A stretch of 64,000 nucleotides of DNA. Origin: Diogma glabrata (taxonomy: Eukaryota; Arthropoda; Insecta; Diptera; Cylindrotomidae). This document shows positions 12,921 through 24,030 of the stretch, piece after piece. Position 1 is the stretch's first letter. Each line of letters begins with the position of its first letter. The position numbers and the translations under genes are program-made. The notes beneath the pieces are model-generated. The model did no database searches. It was not told the DNA's origin and saw only the letters and a program-made list of their open reading frames with translations. The stretch lies in the NCBI GenBank assembly GCA_963693315.1, contig OY856188.1:266905114-266969113 (forward strand). The letters run 5' to 3'.

Positions 12921-13370
12921 GATGAAATTTTTTGAATTTTTTTTATATGGAGTTTTAGTTTTCCAGATGGCGTTATGGTGATTTTTTGAATTTTTTTTAT
13001 ATGGATTTTTTATTTCAAAATGGCGCTACAAGTTCACGATTTTTTTTTGTGCTAAAAAATGAGTTAGGCTTCTATATATCGGAGGTTTCGCTGTTTTTAT
13101 TAAATTTTTATATATGGAGTTTTATATTTCAAGAGTGTTAAATTTTTTATATTGACTTTAATATTTCAAAATGGTGCTATCTGTCACGATTTTTTCTGTG
13201 CTAAAAAAAATAATCAGGCTTTGAATATAGAAGGTTTTTAATAGATTAAAACCCCCTATATATAAGCCTGATTCATTTTTTAGCATACAAAATCGTGAAC
13301 TTGAAGCGTCATATGGCGTCAAATAATAAGGCTTTGATTATCGAGGGTTTTCCTAGGTCGCACAACAACA
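12921..13370. repeat. Second fold-back block sharing motifs with the first
   Basis: Imperfect arms at about 13021-13088 and 13247-13307 pair agttcacgattttttt, gctaaaaaatgag and tatatatcggaggttt with their complements. The tatcggaggttt motif is the same one found in the fold-back at 12617-12920, so the two blocks look like related, rearranged copies. The phrase gattttttgaattttttttatatgga also occurs twice in tandem at its left end. Confidence 0.7.
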
Positions 13371-13707
13371 TCATTCTGATATGTTGATGGACGATTTTAT
13401 TTTTTATTGTATTTTCTTTTTTCGACCATCACTAATGTTTACAGCTGTGGTGAAATATTGCCGAATTCTTATGTTAAAGAAGATAAAGCAATGATTATCA
13501 ATAATTAAACTGCTTTAAAACTGTTAGCAGATCGGGATTCATGAATTTCAGCTGGAAGTTCGTTGTATGTTAACCGTCCTATGGATTTGATTGTTTACCG
13601 TAGTTGATGCATACCATTAATACACTAAGGTTTTGTCTTGTTTGTGTATTGTATTCGTTTTGTTATTCGTGAAAGGAAAAATTACCTATCACACACAAAA
13701 TGTTCAT

Positions 13708-14724
13708 GGGGGCCGTTTAACCAGCATGTTTAAATGTTAAATGTTTAACCAGCATTCCAATTCAAACCTATTGAATCCTATTAAATTCAATATAATTTCA
13801 ATAGGATTAAATTTCAATCAATTAAAATTGGGATCTAACAGGAAAAGAGGTTCAGTAGAATTCTAATGGAAATTTCCAATTGTATTTCAATCGGATTAGG
13901 AAAATTTGATTAGGAAAATGAAACTTAGAAGAAATATTAACCGTGCCAGAGGATCTGTAGGATTCTATTGGAAATCTCCAATTGAATTTCAATCGGAAAT
14001 TAAGAGATTCGATAGGAAAAAAGAACTTAGAAAAAAATAAAACAATCTTATGAATTTAACCGGTTTTAATTGGAAATTTTCAATTGAGTTTTAATAGGAA
14101 TTCAGGAATTTTATTCGGAAATGGAACTTTGAAGAAATATGTTAATTGTATGAACATTGAACAGGATTTGTTTAGAAATTTCGAATTGACTTTAAATAGG
14201 AATTTAAGAAACTCAATGGAGAAGAATATGAAGAGATGTTAAGCGGACGTATAGAAAACGAGGCAGAGAGTAATAAAGAGAATATTTGTTTATCCAGTGA
14301 TTTTAGTAATAGTTCGTAAAAATAAATAAATAAAATTACTTTGTATTGTTGGTTAATTTAATTTCCGCCGTTCGATTGTGACATTGCAAATGAATCCTAT
14401 CGAAAAATAATAATAGGATTAATCTGCAATTTATTTTTATTGTAACTATAAATAAAAAGATTTAATAGGAATGAATAGGATTAATCGGAATTCTGCAACG
14501 GAAATTTCCAATTAATTCCTATTTATATACATTTCCTATAGAATCCTATCCATTACGGTTGAAAAATAAAATAGAGATATTTAATAGGAATGAATAGGAT
14601 TGTATTATAAATAGAATTTTTGAATAGGAATTAATTGAAAATTCCCAATGCAGAATTCCGATTAATCCAATTAATTTTTTTCAATAGGTTTCAATTGGAA
14701 TGTTTAACTAACCAGTGGGCGCCA
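13708..14724. mobile_element. Non-autonomous TIR element, about 1.0 kb
   Basis: The ends are inverted: attccaattcaaacctattg near 13755 pairs with caataggtttcaattggaat near 14683-14702, and both sides carry gtttaac/ccag blocks further out, next to gggggcc and gggcgcc. Inside are many copies of aataggatt, ggaaatttcc and their complements, so much of the element could fold back. There is no transposase frame. I cannot fix the exact ends or a target duplication, so the superfamily is open. Confidence 0.65.
13831..14245 (+). repeat. Four degenerate ~100-bp tandem units inside the TIR element
   Basis: Units begin near 13831, 13951, 14052 and 14152. Each carries, in order, a ggaaatttccaattg-like block, a tttcaatcgga or tttaatagga block, an aggaaaatg-aactt block and agaaatat. 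Divergence between units is high. Confidence 0.7.
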
Positions 14725-14868
14725 GAGCATTAAAACATTCTTGTCAAGAAAATTTAATATGAATTTTTATTAACTCAAAATTGTATTGCGGTGAGATCTT
14801 CGTATAATAACGTATATATTTTACTTAATCAAACTGCCTTCTTGATTTCACACAGTTCTTTAAAATTT

Positions 14869-15616
14869 CATTCACAAAATCTTTAATAATAAAACAAATA
14901 AAAATATTATAATTTTAATCAATTGTAATTATTAAACACTTCTAAAACGATCTTTTGAAATAAATTCTTCAACTAGTTCCAGTTCTAATAAACCATCTTC
15001 AGAGAGAATTTTTTGCAAAAAATATTTTATCCACGGCTACTAAAGAATATATGTTTTCCATGTGTCTTCTATTGTAATTTTATACATTCTCTCACTTGAT
15101 GTAGAATATGATGCAATCGTTACATTCTACAACAGTTCTATAGTTTATTAAATATTCTCCTAACAAAATAAAAACCTAATTTGTTGGTATAGTAATATCA
15201 AAAGGTTAAAACGAGAACAATACATATATAAAATATAAAATAAAAAATTTAACATTTTCCGTTATGTCAATTGTTTTGTTTTTCTATGCTATCTATAATG
15301 TATTTCAATATGGTGATGAAAACTTTAACAGGCAAACTGGAAATTAATCGAAATATTTTGCAGTCGTGGATAAAATAGCATCGTGTATTCGCATAGGATG
15401 ATGGCAATTCTTCACTCGGATGAAACTTCATCCTCGTGAAGAATTTCCATCATTCTAACTAAACTCATACAAGAATCAACAATTCTGAGGGTGGTTTATT
15501 AAAACTGGAACTAGTTGAAGAATTTATTTCAAAAGATCGTTTTAGAAGTGTTTGATAAATAATTGATTAAAATTATAATATTTTTATTTATTTTATTATT
15601 AAAGATTTTGTGAATG
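14869..15616. mobile_element. Long-TIR element without coding capacity
   Basis: Arms 14869-15004 and 15485-15616 are reverse complements with only a few differences, containing cattcacaaaatctttaat at the outer end and cttcaactagttccagtt further in. The 480-bp centre has no long frame. Just inside the arms, gtggataaaata and its complement extend the pairing. It looks like a MITE-like or fold-back element; no clear target duplication. Confidence 0.75.
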
Positions 15617-15689
15617 TTTATTAGCAGGAGAAGAGTTATAAGAGTTGATGTAGAGTTATTAATTACACTGCCTAACAAATTGAAAAGCA

Positions 15690-15830
15690 AAAATATAATA
15701 AGGGAATTTCAAACTATTTTCCAAAGCGAAAAACAAGAACTCTTTAAAAACTAATTTGTTTTTTAAAATTTTTTTATTTAAATGTTCGCCACAACACTCT
15801 CCTCCTAGTGCCATCGAAGATTGAACGATA
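15690..15830 (+). repeat. LTR-like fragment with inverted junction
   Basis: The block taagggaatttcaaac...cttttccaaa...aactaatttgtttttt repeats at 17465-17530 in the same orientation. It is followed by atgttcgccacaacactc, which is the reverse complement of the pol/LTR junction at about 17315-17346. So a direct LTR piece is joined to an inverted copy of the 3' junction. This suggests rearrangement at the 5' side of the gypsy element that follows. Confidence 0.65.
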
Positions 15831-16463
15831 AAAGAAAAGAAGTGGAATTGGGGAGGAAAGAAGGAAAGAGTTTTGCTTATGTAGTTGTAGCGAAAAAGAA
15901 GGAGTTTAGAGGTGTCCGAAAAATTAGAGCGGACAGTTGTCTGTACGAAACAGTGTTTATTGTGTGTGATACCTCTTCAGGTAATCCACGACCTTTTATT
16001 CCCAAGCAATTTCGTCAATCTGTTTTCGAAAGTCTCTATAATTTATCTCACCCAGGAGTCCACAGTTCTGTCAAACTCCTTTAGGATCAATCTCCTCTGG
16101 GTAATTATCCTCAAACTTCTCAACGATTTTCCGAGATTCATATGGAAATTATTGGTCCACTCCCTACCTTTAAGGACAAACGGTATTGTGTCACAATTAT
16201 TGACCGTCATACTTGATGGCGTGAAGCCATTCCTATCTCAGATATCACAGCTGAAACGGGAACATCAGCTTTCTACTCCAATTGGATTTCTCGCTTCGGA
16301 GTACCTTCAGTAATCGTCACTGATCAGGGCTCCCAATTCTAATCCAATCTCTTTAATGAGTTGTCAAAACTTATCGGTTTCGAACGTAAACGAACTACAA
16401 GTTACAATCCAAAATGTAACGGACTAAGCGAACGTTGGCACTGATCTCTAAAATCCGTGATCC
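15821..16463 (+). pseudogene. Gypsy integrase, 5' part (interrupted)
   Basis: The frame at 15821-16084 ends in FIPKQFRQSVFESLYNLSHP, the integrase H2C2 zinc-finger region, with the expected HPG motif. After a stop at 16084 another frame gives the integrase core to 16443: IIGPLP, a TIID-HT segment, [15 protein letters not shown] and ERWH. It has at least two internal stops. Two of the three acidic catalytic positions are visible (D of VTDQG, E of SERW); the first is E instead of D in HMEIIGPL. The element is then broken by a LINE insertion and resumes at 16724. The class is clear; the copy is inactive. Confidence 0.9.
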
Positions 16464-16723
16464 CGCGCTGTCATACTGGCAGATCGCAGAGAGACTTCTT
16501 TGTCCGAACTGCGTACAAATGGAATAGTTTGCCGGAACACTTAGTCTCAGGTGGCTTCAATCCACAGATGTTTAAAAAAAAGCGTTAATCTACACCTCAG
16601 AACGCCAGTTGTTGTGGGGCCCAGGTCTAGACCTAGGTCTTAAAAGGTATTTATGTGTTGTTGTGACACATATTTCTAAACCCTATTACACAACACATTT
16701 TATTAAAAAAAAAAAAAAAATGG
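16464..16723 (+). mobile_element. 5'-truncated jockey/CR1-group LINE tail inserted in gypsy integrase
   Basis: From tcccgcgctgtcatactgg to the A-run this matches the last ~265 bp of the LINE at 33583-33847 with only a handful of differences, including the C-terminal coding end, the gacctaggtcttaaaa block and the 3' tail ttttatt plus A-run. The gypsy reading continues on either side (LKSV before, MAYDRTDW after). It is therefore a 5'-truncated insertion younger than the gypsy copy. A target duplication is not obvious. Confidence 0.93.
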
Positions 16724-17334
16724 CCTACGACAGAACGGACTGGACACGAATATTACCGTCAATACTACTTGATTACTAACATACGTCTTCCAGGAGAATT
16801 CTTCAGCCAAAATTCTAATTCCACTCCACAATCTGATTTTGTTTCACAATTGAAACAACATTTTACTCACCTCCGTCCCTCTATTGCGTCAAGACACACT
16901 TCAAGTCATTAGCTGCGATGATAAAAATTTCGTTATTGACCAAAAAGGTCAACATATTTGAGTTTTCATTGACAGATTAAAACCTTCCTTAATGAATAAT
17001 CTCAAGACGACTCATCTCAAAACTCCCCTACTTCGAGTACTAATCTCAGTCGCACAGACAAAACTTCGTCTTCTACAGATATTGTCCACTCTATTTCTTC
17101 GGACACATTCCAGTCTACTCCTTCTACCTCTGCAGAAACAGGACAATGCGAAGCTAAGGCGCATGTATCATCTAAGAGGGTTAAATTCGACCCCATTCCG
17201 TAACAACACATATGCCATCCTGCACCCACAACTACGCGAGCAGGCAGAACCATTCGTACCCCTACTCACTTCCTTTGTCCTGTTGCACATTCACCTATAT
17301 CGTCCCATCTTCGATGGCACTAGGTGGGGAGTAT
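16724..17334 (+). pseudogene. Gypsy integrase C-terminal region, 3' part
   Basis: The reading resumes with MAYDRTDWTRILPSILL, the conserved segment downstream of the integrase catalytic glutamate. LPGEFF and a FVSQLKQHFTHLRP segment follow, and then a FVIDQKG...FIDRLKPS block, typical of the gypsy pol C-terminus. The tail is proline-, serine- and threonine-rich. It ends in the glycine-rich LGG-EYCGE motif that overlaps the LTR start in this family. Several frameshifts are present. No envelope gene is visible. Confidence 0.85.
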
Positions 17335-17605
17335 TGTGGCGAACATCTAATTAAAATTTTCAAAATTTCAAATTTAGTATTCGATGTTTTTTTGGTTTTT
17401 AGAAATAAACAAAATTATTTTTTAATGCTAGTTTTTCCACAATTCAAAAATACATAATACATAATAAGGGAATTTCAAACTATTTTCCAAATAGAAAAAC
17501 AAAAACTACAAAAACTAATTTGTTTTTTATAAAGTTTAAACAATAAAAACATTGCCTACTACAATTAAAATTTTGAAATTTTTTTATTTATATGTTCCAC
17601 AAATG
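17335..17605 (+). repeat. Probable 3' LTR of the gypsy remnant
   Basis: It begins tgtggcgaacat immediately at the end of pol, as expected for gypsy 3' LTRs. It contains the block shared with 15690-15775 and ends in a atgttccaca-like sequence, giving TG...CA ends with a short inverted repeat. The 5' partner is incomplete and rearranged, so LTR length is an estimate. Confidence 0.6.
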
Positions 17606-17842
17606 TGTTTTTTGAAAAATTGTGTGAAATCAAAAAGGCAGTTCTTTGCAGCAATCTCACGCTTTTTTTCGTAGTTTTGTTTACATATATACTTGTAAAA
17701 AATATATTAAAAAGTCAACTCCGTGAATATACTCAAAGCTTATTGTTTATAATTTTGTTTTTTATTTAAATTCTAAACAAGTGTTTTGGATGATTTCTTT
17801 TTATTATTTATAACTTTTAGCCTAATTAGAAACAAAATAAAA

Positions 17843-18042
17843 NNNNNNNNNNNNNNNNNNNNNNNNNNNNNNNNNNNNNNNNNNNNNNNNNNNNNNNNNN
17901 NNNNNNNNNNNNNNNNNNNNNNNNNNNNNNNNNNNNNNNNNNNNNNNNNNNNNNNNNNNNNNNNNNNNNNNNNNNNNNNNNNNNNNNNNNNNNNNNNNNN
18001 NNNNNNNNNNNNNNNNNNNNNNNNNNNNNNNNNNNNNNNNNN
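17843..18042. other. Assembly gap, 200 N
   Basis: A run of exactly 200 N characters; the size is probably a placeholder. The open frame running through it is meaningless. Confidence 0.99.
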
Positions 18043-19505
18043 CTATATGGTGTGTAAAATACGTCTGCGACTGTCAGCTATGTTATTTTCAGTTTGTAAA
18101 TAGAAATTTCAAAATTATAAATAAAAAATGCGACAAAACCGATACGATTCCTTTTCGTTTAAATAGCAAAGATACGTACAAATTCGGAAAAAATTAGAAC
18201 AGTCAGCCGTGCCAGCAAAATTCTAAACCGTACCTGTCTGGCACACGTGCTACGTACTTGCGATCTCTGGTTTATATTGTACCATTTCTATAACCTATTC
18301 CTTTTTTTCGTAAATAACCCTGAAATAAATTAACGATACATCTTCATCAGAGAAAAGCTATGTTAACACGAATGTTTAAGTGATATTGCATTGCAAATTA
18401 AATTCAAAGGAAATTTTTCAAAATGTCGCATTCAAAATGGATTGTTTTTTCCTAAATTTTTTAACATCTTACGTGGAAACAAGTTTCTATCAAAAAGTCA
18501 TAATTTAAAAAAAAGATTGTGAATTTTATATTGATTATAGAAGTCCAATCTTTAAAAATTTATGAGACTAATAAAAAAATTAAAATGGTGATTTCGAAAT
18601 ATCACAGGAGTATAAGGTTTGTCTGGTGGTCCGTGAAGGTTCATCAGTTGGTCGCGTACGCACTACCTAAATTCACCCGCCCCTATCTCAAGCTGGCGTG
18701 AATCCTGTTGACCATACCTCACTAAGAAAAAAAATTTTTTAAATTTACGGAATTATAAAAAAATAAAAAAATTATTTAAATTATAAAACTTAAAAGTAAA
18801 TTTTACAAAATATTAAACTATTTCAAAAATACCAAAAAAATTTAACAGTAACAAAAAAAAATTGACAATTACAAACAATTTATAAATTTCGAAAAATATT
18901 TTATATCCAAAAACAAAGTTTCAAAAAACTTAACTAGAGAAATTTAAAAAATTTAATATTAGAACAAATATAAAAAAATTGTATAAACTATTTAAACGAA
19001 AAACAAAATAAATTTCTAAATTATTTAAAAATTATTCAAAATGTCTAAAACTTATTTTCTAAAACTTACCCGTACAAAAAAATCAATAATTTTCAAATAT
19101 TATTCTAAATATATTACGAAAATTCAAACAATTTTAACGAAATTCAAAATTCTAAAAGAAACGAAAAATTATTTTAAGACTAAAAAAAAAATTTATTTCC
19201 GCAAACCAAAAAATTACAAAACTTATTTAAAAAAATAGAAATTGACAAAATTCAAAAATTTCCAAGAAAAATATTCAAAAATTAAAGATTTACATTGTAT
19301 AAAAATATTCAAATTATAATAATTCAAAATTATAAAAAAATTCAAAAATTACCAAAAATATTATTATCAAACTTCAGCTACCAAAGCCAACTAAATTGAA
19401 CTAAAATCAAAAATTTCACAAAACAAATTTTAAAAAAATACAAAATTTTCCAAATTTAAAAAAATCGACACTAGTTGTCACAAAAAAATATTTAGTAAAA
19501 TTTCC
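18043..19505. other. AT-rich sequence with cryptically simple tract
   Basis: From about 18720 to 19500 the plus strand is a degenerate array of words such as caaaaatt, ttacaaaa and aatttcaaa, much like the tract at 48880-49460. The 65-aa lysine-rich frame at 19041 is a by-product of this composition. A small less AT-rich patch at about 18610-18720 is not recognised. Confidence 0.55.
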
Positions 19506-19960
19506 AAAAAAAACATTAATGCGTTCGCCTATCAGCACAATGCCAACACCCAAACAACCTGTATGGAGAGAAAGTTGTCAGAATTGGTGTTCCTTGGATG
19601 CAACAACCGTGACACGAAGGACAGACGAATCCATCTCTGTTATCGTCCACGGATGTTACACCTAACCACACCCTAACAGACCATGCTCTAAAGACCGGAA
19701 TGGAAGACAATCGTAAAATCAATTTAATTGAGCAAAGCATTATAAAGTTTTCGTTCTGCCGAGAACCCAGAGCTTAACGAAACATTCGCAGGGTGAAATA
19801 CAATTGGCGAAAATCACCAATAACCAACAAGGTCCATCACCTGTTTGTTCCGGCAACACTGACCTCCTCGACGAAACAAAAACTTTACTGTAACTCCGAG
19901 TCCTCGAGAACGCAAAGTCCCGATACGCATTAGCCTGAAGGGCTAACACTCATTTTGAAT
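19506..19960. other. Unrecognised higher-GC island
   Basis: About 450 bp with clearly higher GC than both flanks. Both strands have frames of about 60-75 aa (minus 19740-19516 and 19949-19740), but I recognise no domain in any frame. Composition suggests decayed coding sequence from a transposon, or an isolated exon; neither can be shown. Confidence 0.4.
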
Positions 19961-20207
19961 AATTAATTTCAGTGATTTAAAATAATTATTATATTTCTTT
20001 TAATATTTAATGTTTGCCTTGTTTCATGTCGGCTTACTGATATTTAAATTTATTTATTTTCATAATACATCTTAAGAAAGTTAATATTATTTTCTACATA
20101 GTCCAATATTTAAATTTTTTGATGTCTGAATTTTTGTCTTTTAAATTGTAACATTAAAAAAAATGGCGGAAAAAGTCATCATTTGCACGAAAAATGGACG
20201 CACACTA

Positions 20208-21438
20208 GGGTGGCCCAAAAACCGATTATTTTTTAAGGTACCACCTAAATCGGTTCTAATGTTCCTTAAAATAAGTTGTGCAAAATTTGAGACCATTCCG
20301 TAAGTTTTAACCCGTGCCCCCGGGCCTCTAAAGTTGAGTTAGAAAGTATATATATGGGGTATTCCACGTAAATGTATGACACGTTTTTTTTTTATTTTTT
20401 ATTTTAATTTAGTTTAAAATATGCACTTTCAAATAATTTTAGTCTCGTGATGGAAGTTGTATCATTGTGAGCGCGAGAGAGAAATAGTTAAAAACTAGAG
20501 AGTTAAAAACTACCCCAAAACCAGTTTTCGCGATATATCTTAAGCTGCAAAATGAAAATTAAAGTTCAAAGAATGTATTATAAGAAAGTCATGGTCACTA
20601 AATCCAAATTCAGTATCAAATTATTAAAATTCAAAATGGTGGCACCAATATGGCGGCTAATGTTTTTTAAATTGAAGATTTATGAAAATCAAAAAATTTA
20701 TTCGTAGCCTACGTAAAATTTTAAGTCAAAACTGTTTAGTTCAAAATTTTCCTACATGGAGCTATTTCCGAGAAAAAAAATCATAAAACTCCTTGAAAAC
20801 CTTGCTTAAAACTACTTGAAAACCTTTATATTCAGCGCCCTCTAGTGTTCACATCGATACAACTTCCATCACACGGTAAAAAATGATTTAAAAGTGCATA
20901 TAGCTAAACTAAACTAAAAACTTAAACTAAATTAAAAAAAAATTGAAAAAAACGTGTCATACATTCCGAAAAAATGATTTTAAACTTTAAAACCTCAAAA
21001 TAAGGGAGAAAACTACCCTAAAAATTAATATTTTTTTCGTATTCTACGGAAAAAATGCTAACGAAATAATATTTTTTTAAAACATTTTTATACGCATTAA
21101 ACTGCTTACAAAATGAAGACGTTTGTCGTTCAAGAAAATATTTCAAATTCGTGACCGTCACCGACGCAAAGGGGTTGGTCAAAAAATCTAAAAAATTAAC
21201 AAAACTGTTTTCTAATAGAGTACTATCCATCACACTTCCACGGTTGTGGATACACCAACAGAAAAGTTGTAGCGAAATGTCCAGCTTTTTTTCGAAAAAT
21301 GACTCAACTTTAGAGGCCCGGGTTAGGCGCGGGTTAAAATTTACGGAATGATCTCAAATTTTGCACAACTCATTTTTAGGAACATTAGAACCGATTTAGG
21401 GGTACCGTAAAAAAATAATCGGTTTTTAAGGACCACCC
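20208..21438. mobile_element. 1.23-kb TIR element with TA target duplication
   Basis: The left end gggtggcccaaaaaccgatt and the right end aatcggtttttaaggaccaccc are inverted repeats. The pairing extends inward for over 100 bp through aggaacattagaaccgattt and gtgcaaaatttgagat. A TA lies directly outside each end (20206-20207 and 21439-21440). A second inverted pair is nested inside: about 20371-20465 with about 20856-20966, around gtatgacacg and gatacaacttccatcac. No transposase is present. TIRs plus TA duplication fit a Tc1/mariner-type non-autonomous element. Confidence 0.8.
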
Positions 21439-21449
21439 TAACGCAGACT

Positions 21450-22555
21450 CATATATTTTCAATATACAACTTAAATATAAGACCGCTTGCTTCATGTATG
21501 AAAATATTTGTCTGATTTGATAAGTCATTGAATAATTAAAAACTGTAAATATCATAAAATTCAATACAAAATGAATCAAAAAATATTTAAACCAAAATAA
21601 GATGATATGTCTTCTAATGTTAACTGTAGGTTTTAAATTTGGCACCGAAACAAGAACCACAGCCTAACGGTTTTATTGTTCGGTTTTTTTTTTCCTTTTT
21701 TAAAAGTTTTGGACTGGAATTTGAAATTTGGAATTTGAATAAATTTGAATTTAATTTTGGAAAAATTTATAAATAAAAAAATCATGAAGTAATTTATAAT
21801 TTCCATTATTTAAGAGTTTTGCCCGAATTACTGCTAATTTATTTTCAAAATACTTATAAACTGTACTTTTCATTTCAGTATTATTTTGTTCAGTTAAAGT
21901 AACTAAATTAGTTACTAGTTTCACAAGGATTCAATATTTTTATAATAATGTTGAGTGATTAACGTTATTTAACTATAAAGCACACACGACCACTAATCTG
22001 ATGAGTAGTCTACCTATTAGACTATCTTGATTTAAGTCGCACGTATTCCTTGATTGTTGAAATCTTTCATGCAAGTAACGATTGTAATGAATCTACTTAA
22101 AAATGATAAATTTATTAAGATTAAACTATCACAATAAACACGATTTAACGACGCTTTGTATTGGACATTTCTAATGATTTATTATTAAATATCCTTTACA
22201 AATTCATATAAAATAAAAACATAACAACTATATCTTACATATAAATATGCACTTAAAATATTTAAAAGAAAATCACAGTATATCAATTTAAAAAAAAATT
22301 AAACTTTTAAGAAGCAAAATTTAACTCGCCATTGAAGATGTCAAAAAGATAGCGAATATCGACTACCATATATATTTTCTCTTTCCTTTTTTCGTTCAGA
22401 AATTGTAGGGGTCGGATTAGAAATTATTTTATTTTAACAAAAATGTGTCGTTACAACCAACTGAGTTAATTATAAATAATAAGGTATAACGTTTATTCCT
22501 TGAAATTTCACTAAGAGAGAACGACAACATGAGGTAAAAATGTCCTTATTCAAGT
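21450..22555. other. AT-rich intergenic sequence
   Basis: No gene is recognised; open frames are short and of biased composition. Confidence 0.5.
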
Positions 22556-22559
22556 TCCC

Positions 22560-22905
22560 AGATTATATTGATGTTAGGATTTGTCGAATGCAGACTTAAG
22601 GTTACGAGATATGAGTAGAAACAAATGATCTAAACGATCTATCCCCACGTTAATAGTGTCATCGAGGATGTGAATAGATTTCAAAAGTGTGATATTTTTT
22701 CCCATTTGAGATTGTATGTTGTCTAAACAACAAGTAATACGGGAAGTATTGACTAAAACCATGCACGGCGGCTCGCAAAGCATAAGCTTTCTCACCCAGA
22801 TAATCCCATGTATAGTGTGTTGACCCTTCACATACGCTCGAAGGACAGATCTATTCACCCATTCTGAAGGGAGTTTCTTTCAGGAGTTTCACAACAAACG
22901 TGTTT
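22560..22905 (-). pseudogene. Gypsy-type integrase C-terminal fragment
   Basis: On the minus strand one frame reads WDYLGEKAYALRAAVHGFSQ and continues with YFPYYLLFRQ and a NGKKY segment. This is the conserved region after the integrase core in arthropod gypsy elements (W--L---ALR-AVH---G-SPYYLLFG). After a frameshift the ending NLKSAFDKS and then YNLGT match the usual close of this region. The 94-aa frame at 22858-22574 is a mixture of correct and shifted reading. The rest of the element is missing: the adjacent 22979-23150 is an unrelated dispersed repeat. Confidence 0.7.
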
Positions 22906-22978
22906 CGCAGATACAGCAGTATTTTTTGTGGTATCAGTAACAACTGAATCATCATGAACGATAAAGAGAAAATAACTA

Positions 22979-23150
22979 CTTCGGTTTTGATAAAACCTAA
23001 GTATTGCATTCATGAGCCAAAAGTGAAATTCTTACCCCCACTTTTTTTGGCATTTCTCGACGTTTGAGGATGATTCTAAAAAAGTAACAAAAAAATGTAT
23101 GTGTCTGCCGTCACAACCTACGAAATCTAGAAAACCGCTGAGATTTATCA
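22979..23150 (+). repeat. Dispersed repeat B, copy 2 (partial)
   Basis: Contains tattgcattcatgagcc, ggcatttctcgacgttt and cctacgaaatctagaaaacc in the same order as 8477 onward. The copy stops near gctgagattt, so only the first ~170 bp of the family is present. The end hairpin is altered to cttcggttttgataaaaccta. Confidence 0.85.
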
Positions 23151-24030
23151 CGGAAGGTATGGGAAAGAGAAAGATCATTAGGAAGAATGGTAAAATCACA
23201 TTATTTGTCGGGCCAAATCGTTGTCCTATCCACAAAACGAAGAGCAAAACTTTTCGCAGGCATTTAATTAGTCCAAATAATTAATTAGATTGAGCAATCG
23301 AAAGAGAGCGGTTACGTGCTCTAAAATTAATAAGAAAAACTTAAAAATACGGAGGAGCATTTTATCGACATACACTTAACCCTCTTCATATCCTAAAACT
23401 CCTCAAAGAGGCTGAATGGGAGAGGGTACTCTAACTGTGGACTGATCAGAAAGTGGACCACCTGTCCGGTACAATAGGTGTTATTGTTCGTAGTAAAACA
23501 TTGCACCACCACTTACCAATCTTATTTGGAATTTCAAAATTGTTTCTGGTAAGGCAGCAGTTTAATTCCAGGGAGAACTGTTTGCACTCTAGAATAAAGC
23601 AAACGATAAAATGCATAGAGCCAGACCAAATTTTAAAAACTGACATTTTAATCGCATCATCAGAATTACAAGTTGGGGATCTTCTGCAGACTATGGCAAC
23701 GAATTGACAAAATGGCGGGGTTTTCCCAAGCACTTTTTACTTTTTCTTTTCGTACAACAAAATGTATGCCTGTTGGGGTACTACAGCCTTCTCAATGAAC
23801 TAATTTTAATGAAACTGTTCCAAAAGAAGTAGATTTATATGAGAAGTAACTGATAAGCATTTGAGCGATAGTGGGCAAAGTGGTTGGGGCCTTCGGAACA
23901 CCTGTCTTTATAATTACAACTACGCGAAATCGAAAACAATAGTTATAGCCATTAGTATTTGATGAAGATAGGCTTACTATACATCCAGAACATTTTGCTT
24001 CCATAGCTGTAGTAAAGTCAACCTATGCAT
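23151..24030. other. Unrecognised moderate-GC region
   Basis: Overlapping open frames occur on both strands, the longest 95 aa (minus, 23733-23446) and 84 aa (plus, 23453-23707). No motif is recognised and neither frame has a convincing start context. It may be transposon debris of a type I cannot name. Confidence 0.35.

Noticed and set aside
13831..14245. CRISPR-like array
   Set aside because: Units of ~100 bp are degenerate along their whole length with no repeat-spacer alternation, in a eukaryotic context.
17786..18103. 105-aa open frame
   Set aside because: Most of it lies across the N gap.
19041..19238. 65-aa lysine-rich frame
   Set aside because: It is inside the cryptically simple AT tract at 18720-19500.
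22574..22858. 94-aa minus-strand frame as a host gene
   Set aside because: A neighbouring frame on the same strand gives a clear gypsy integrase segment, so this frame is largely a shifted reading of it.
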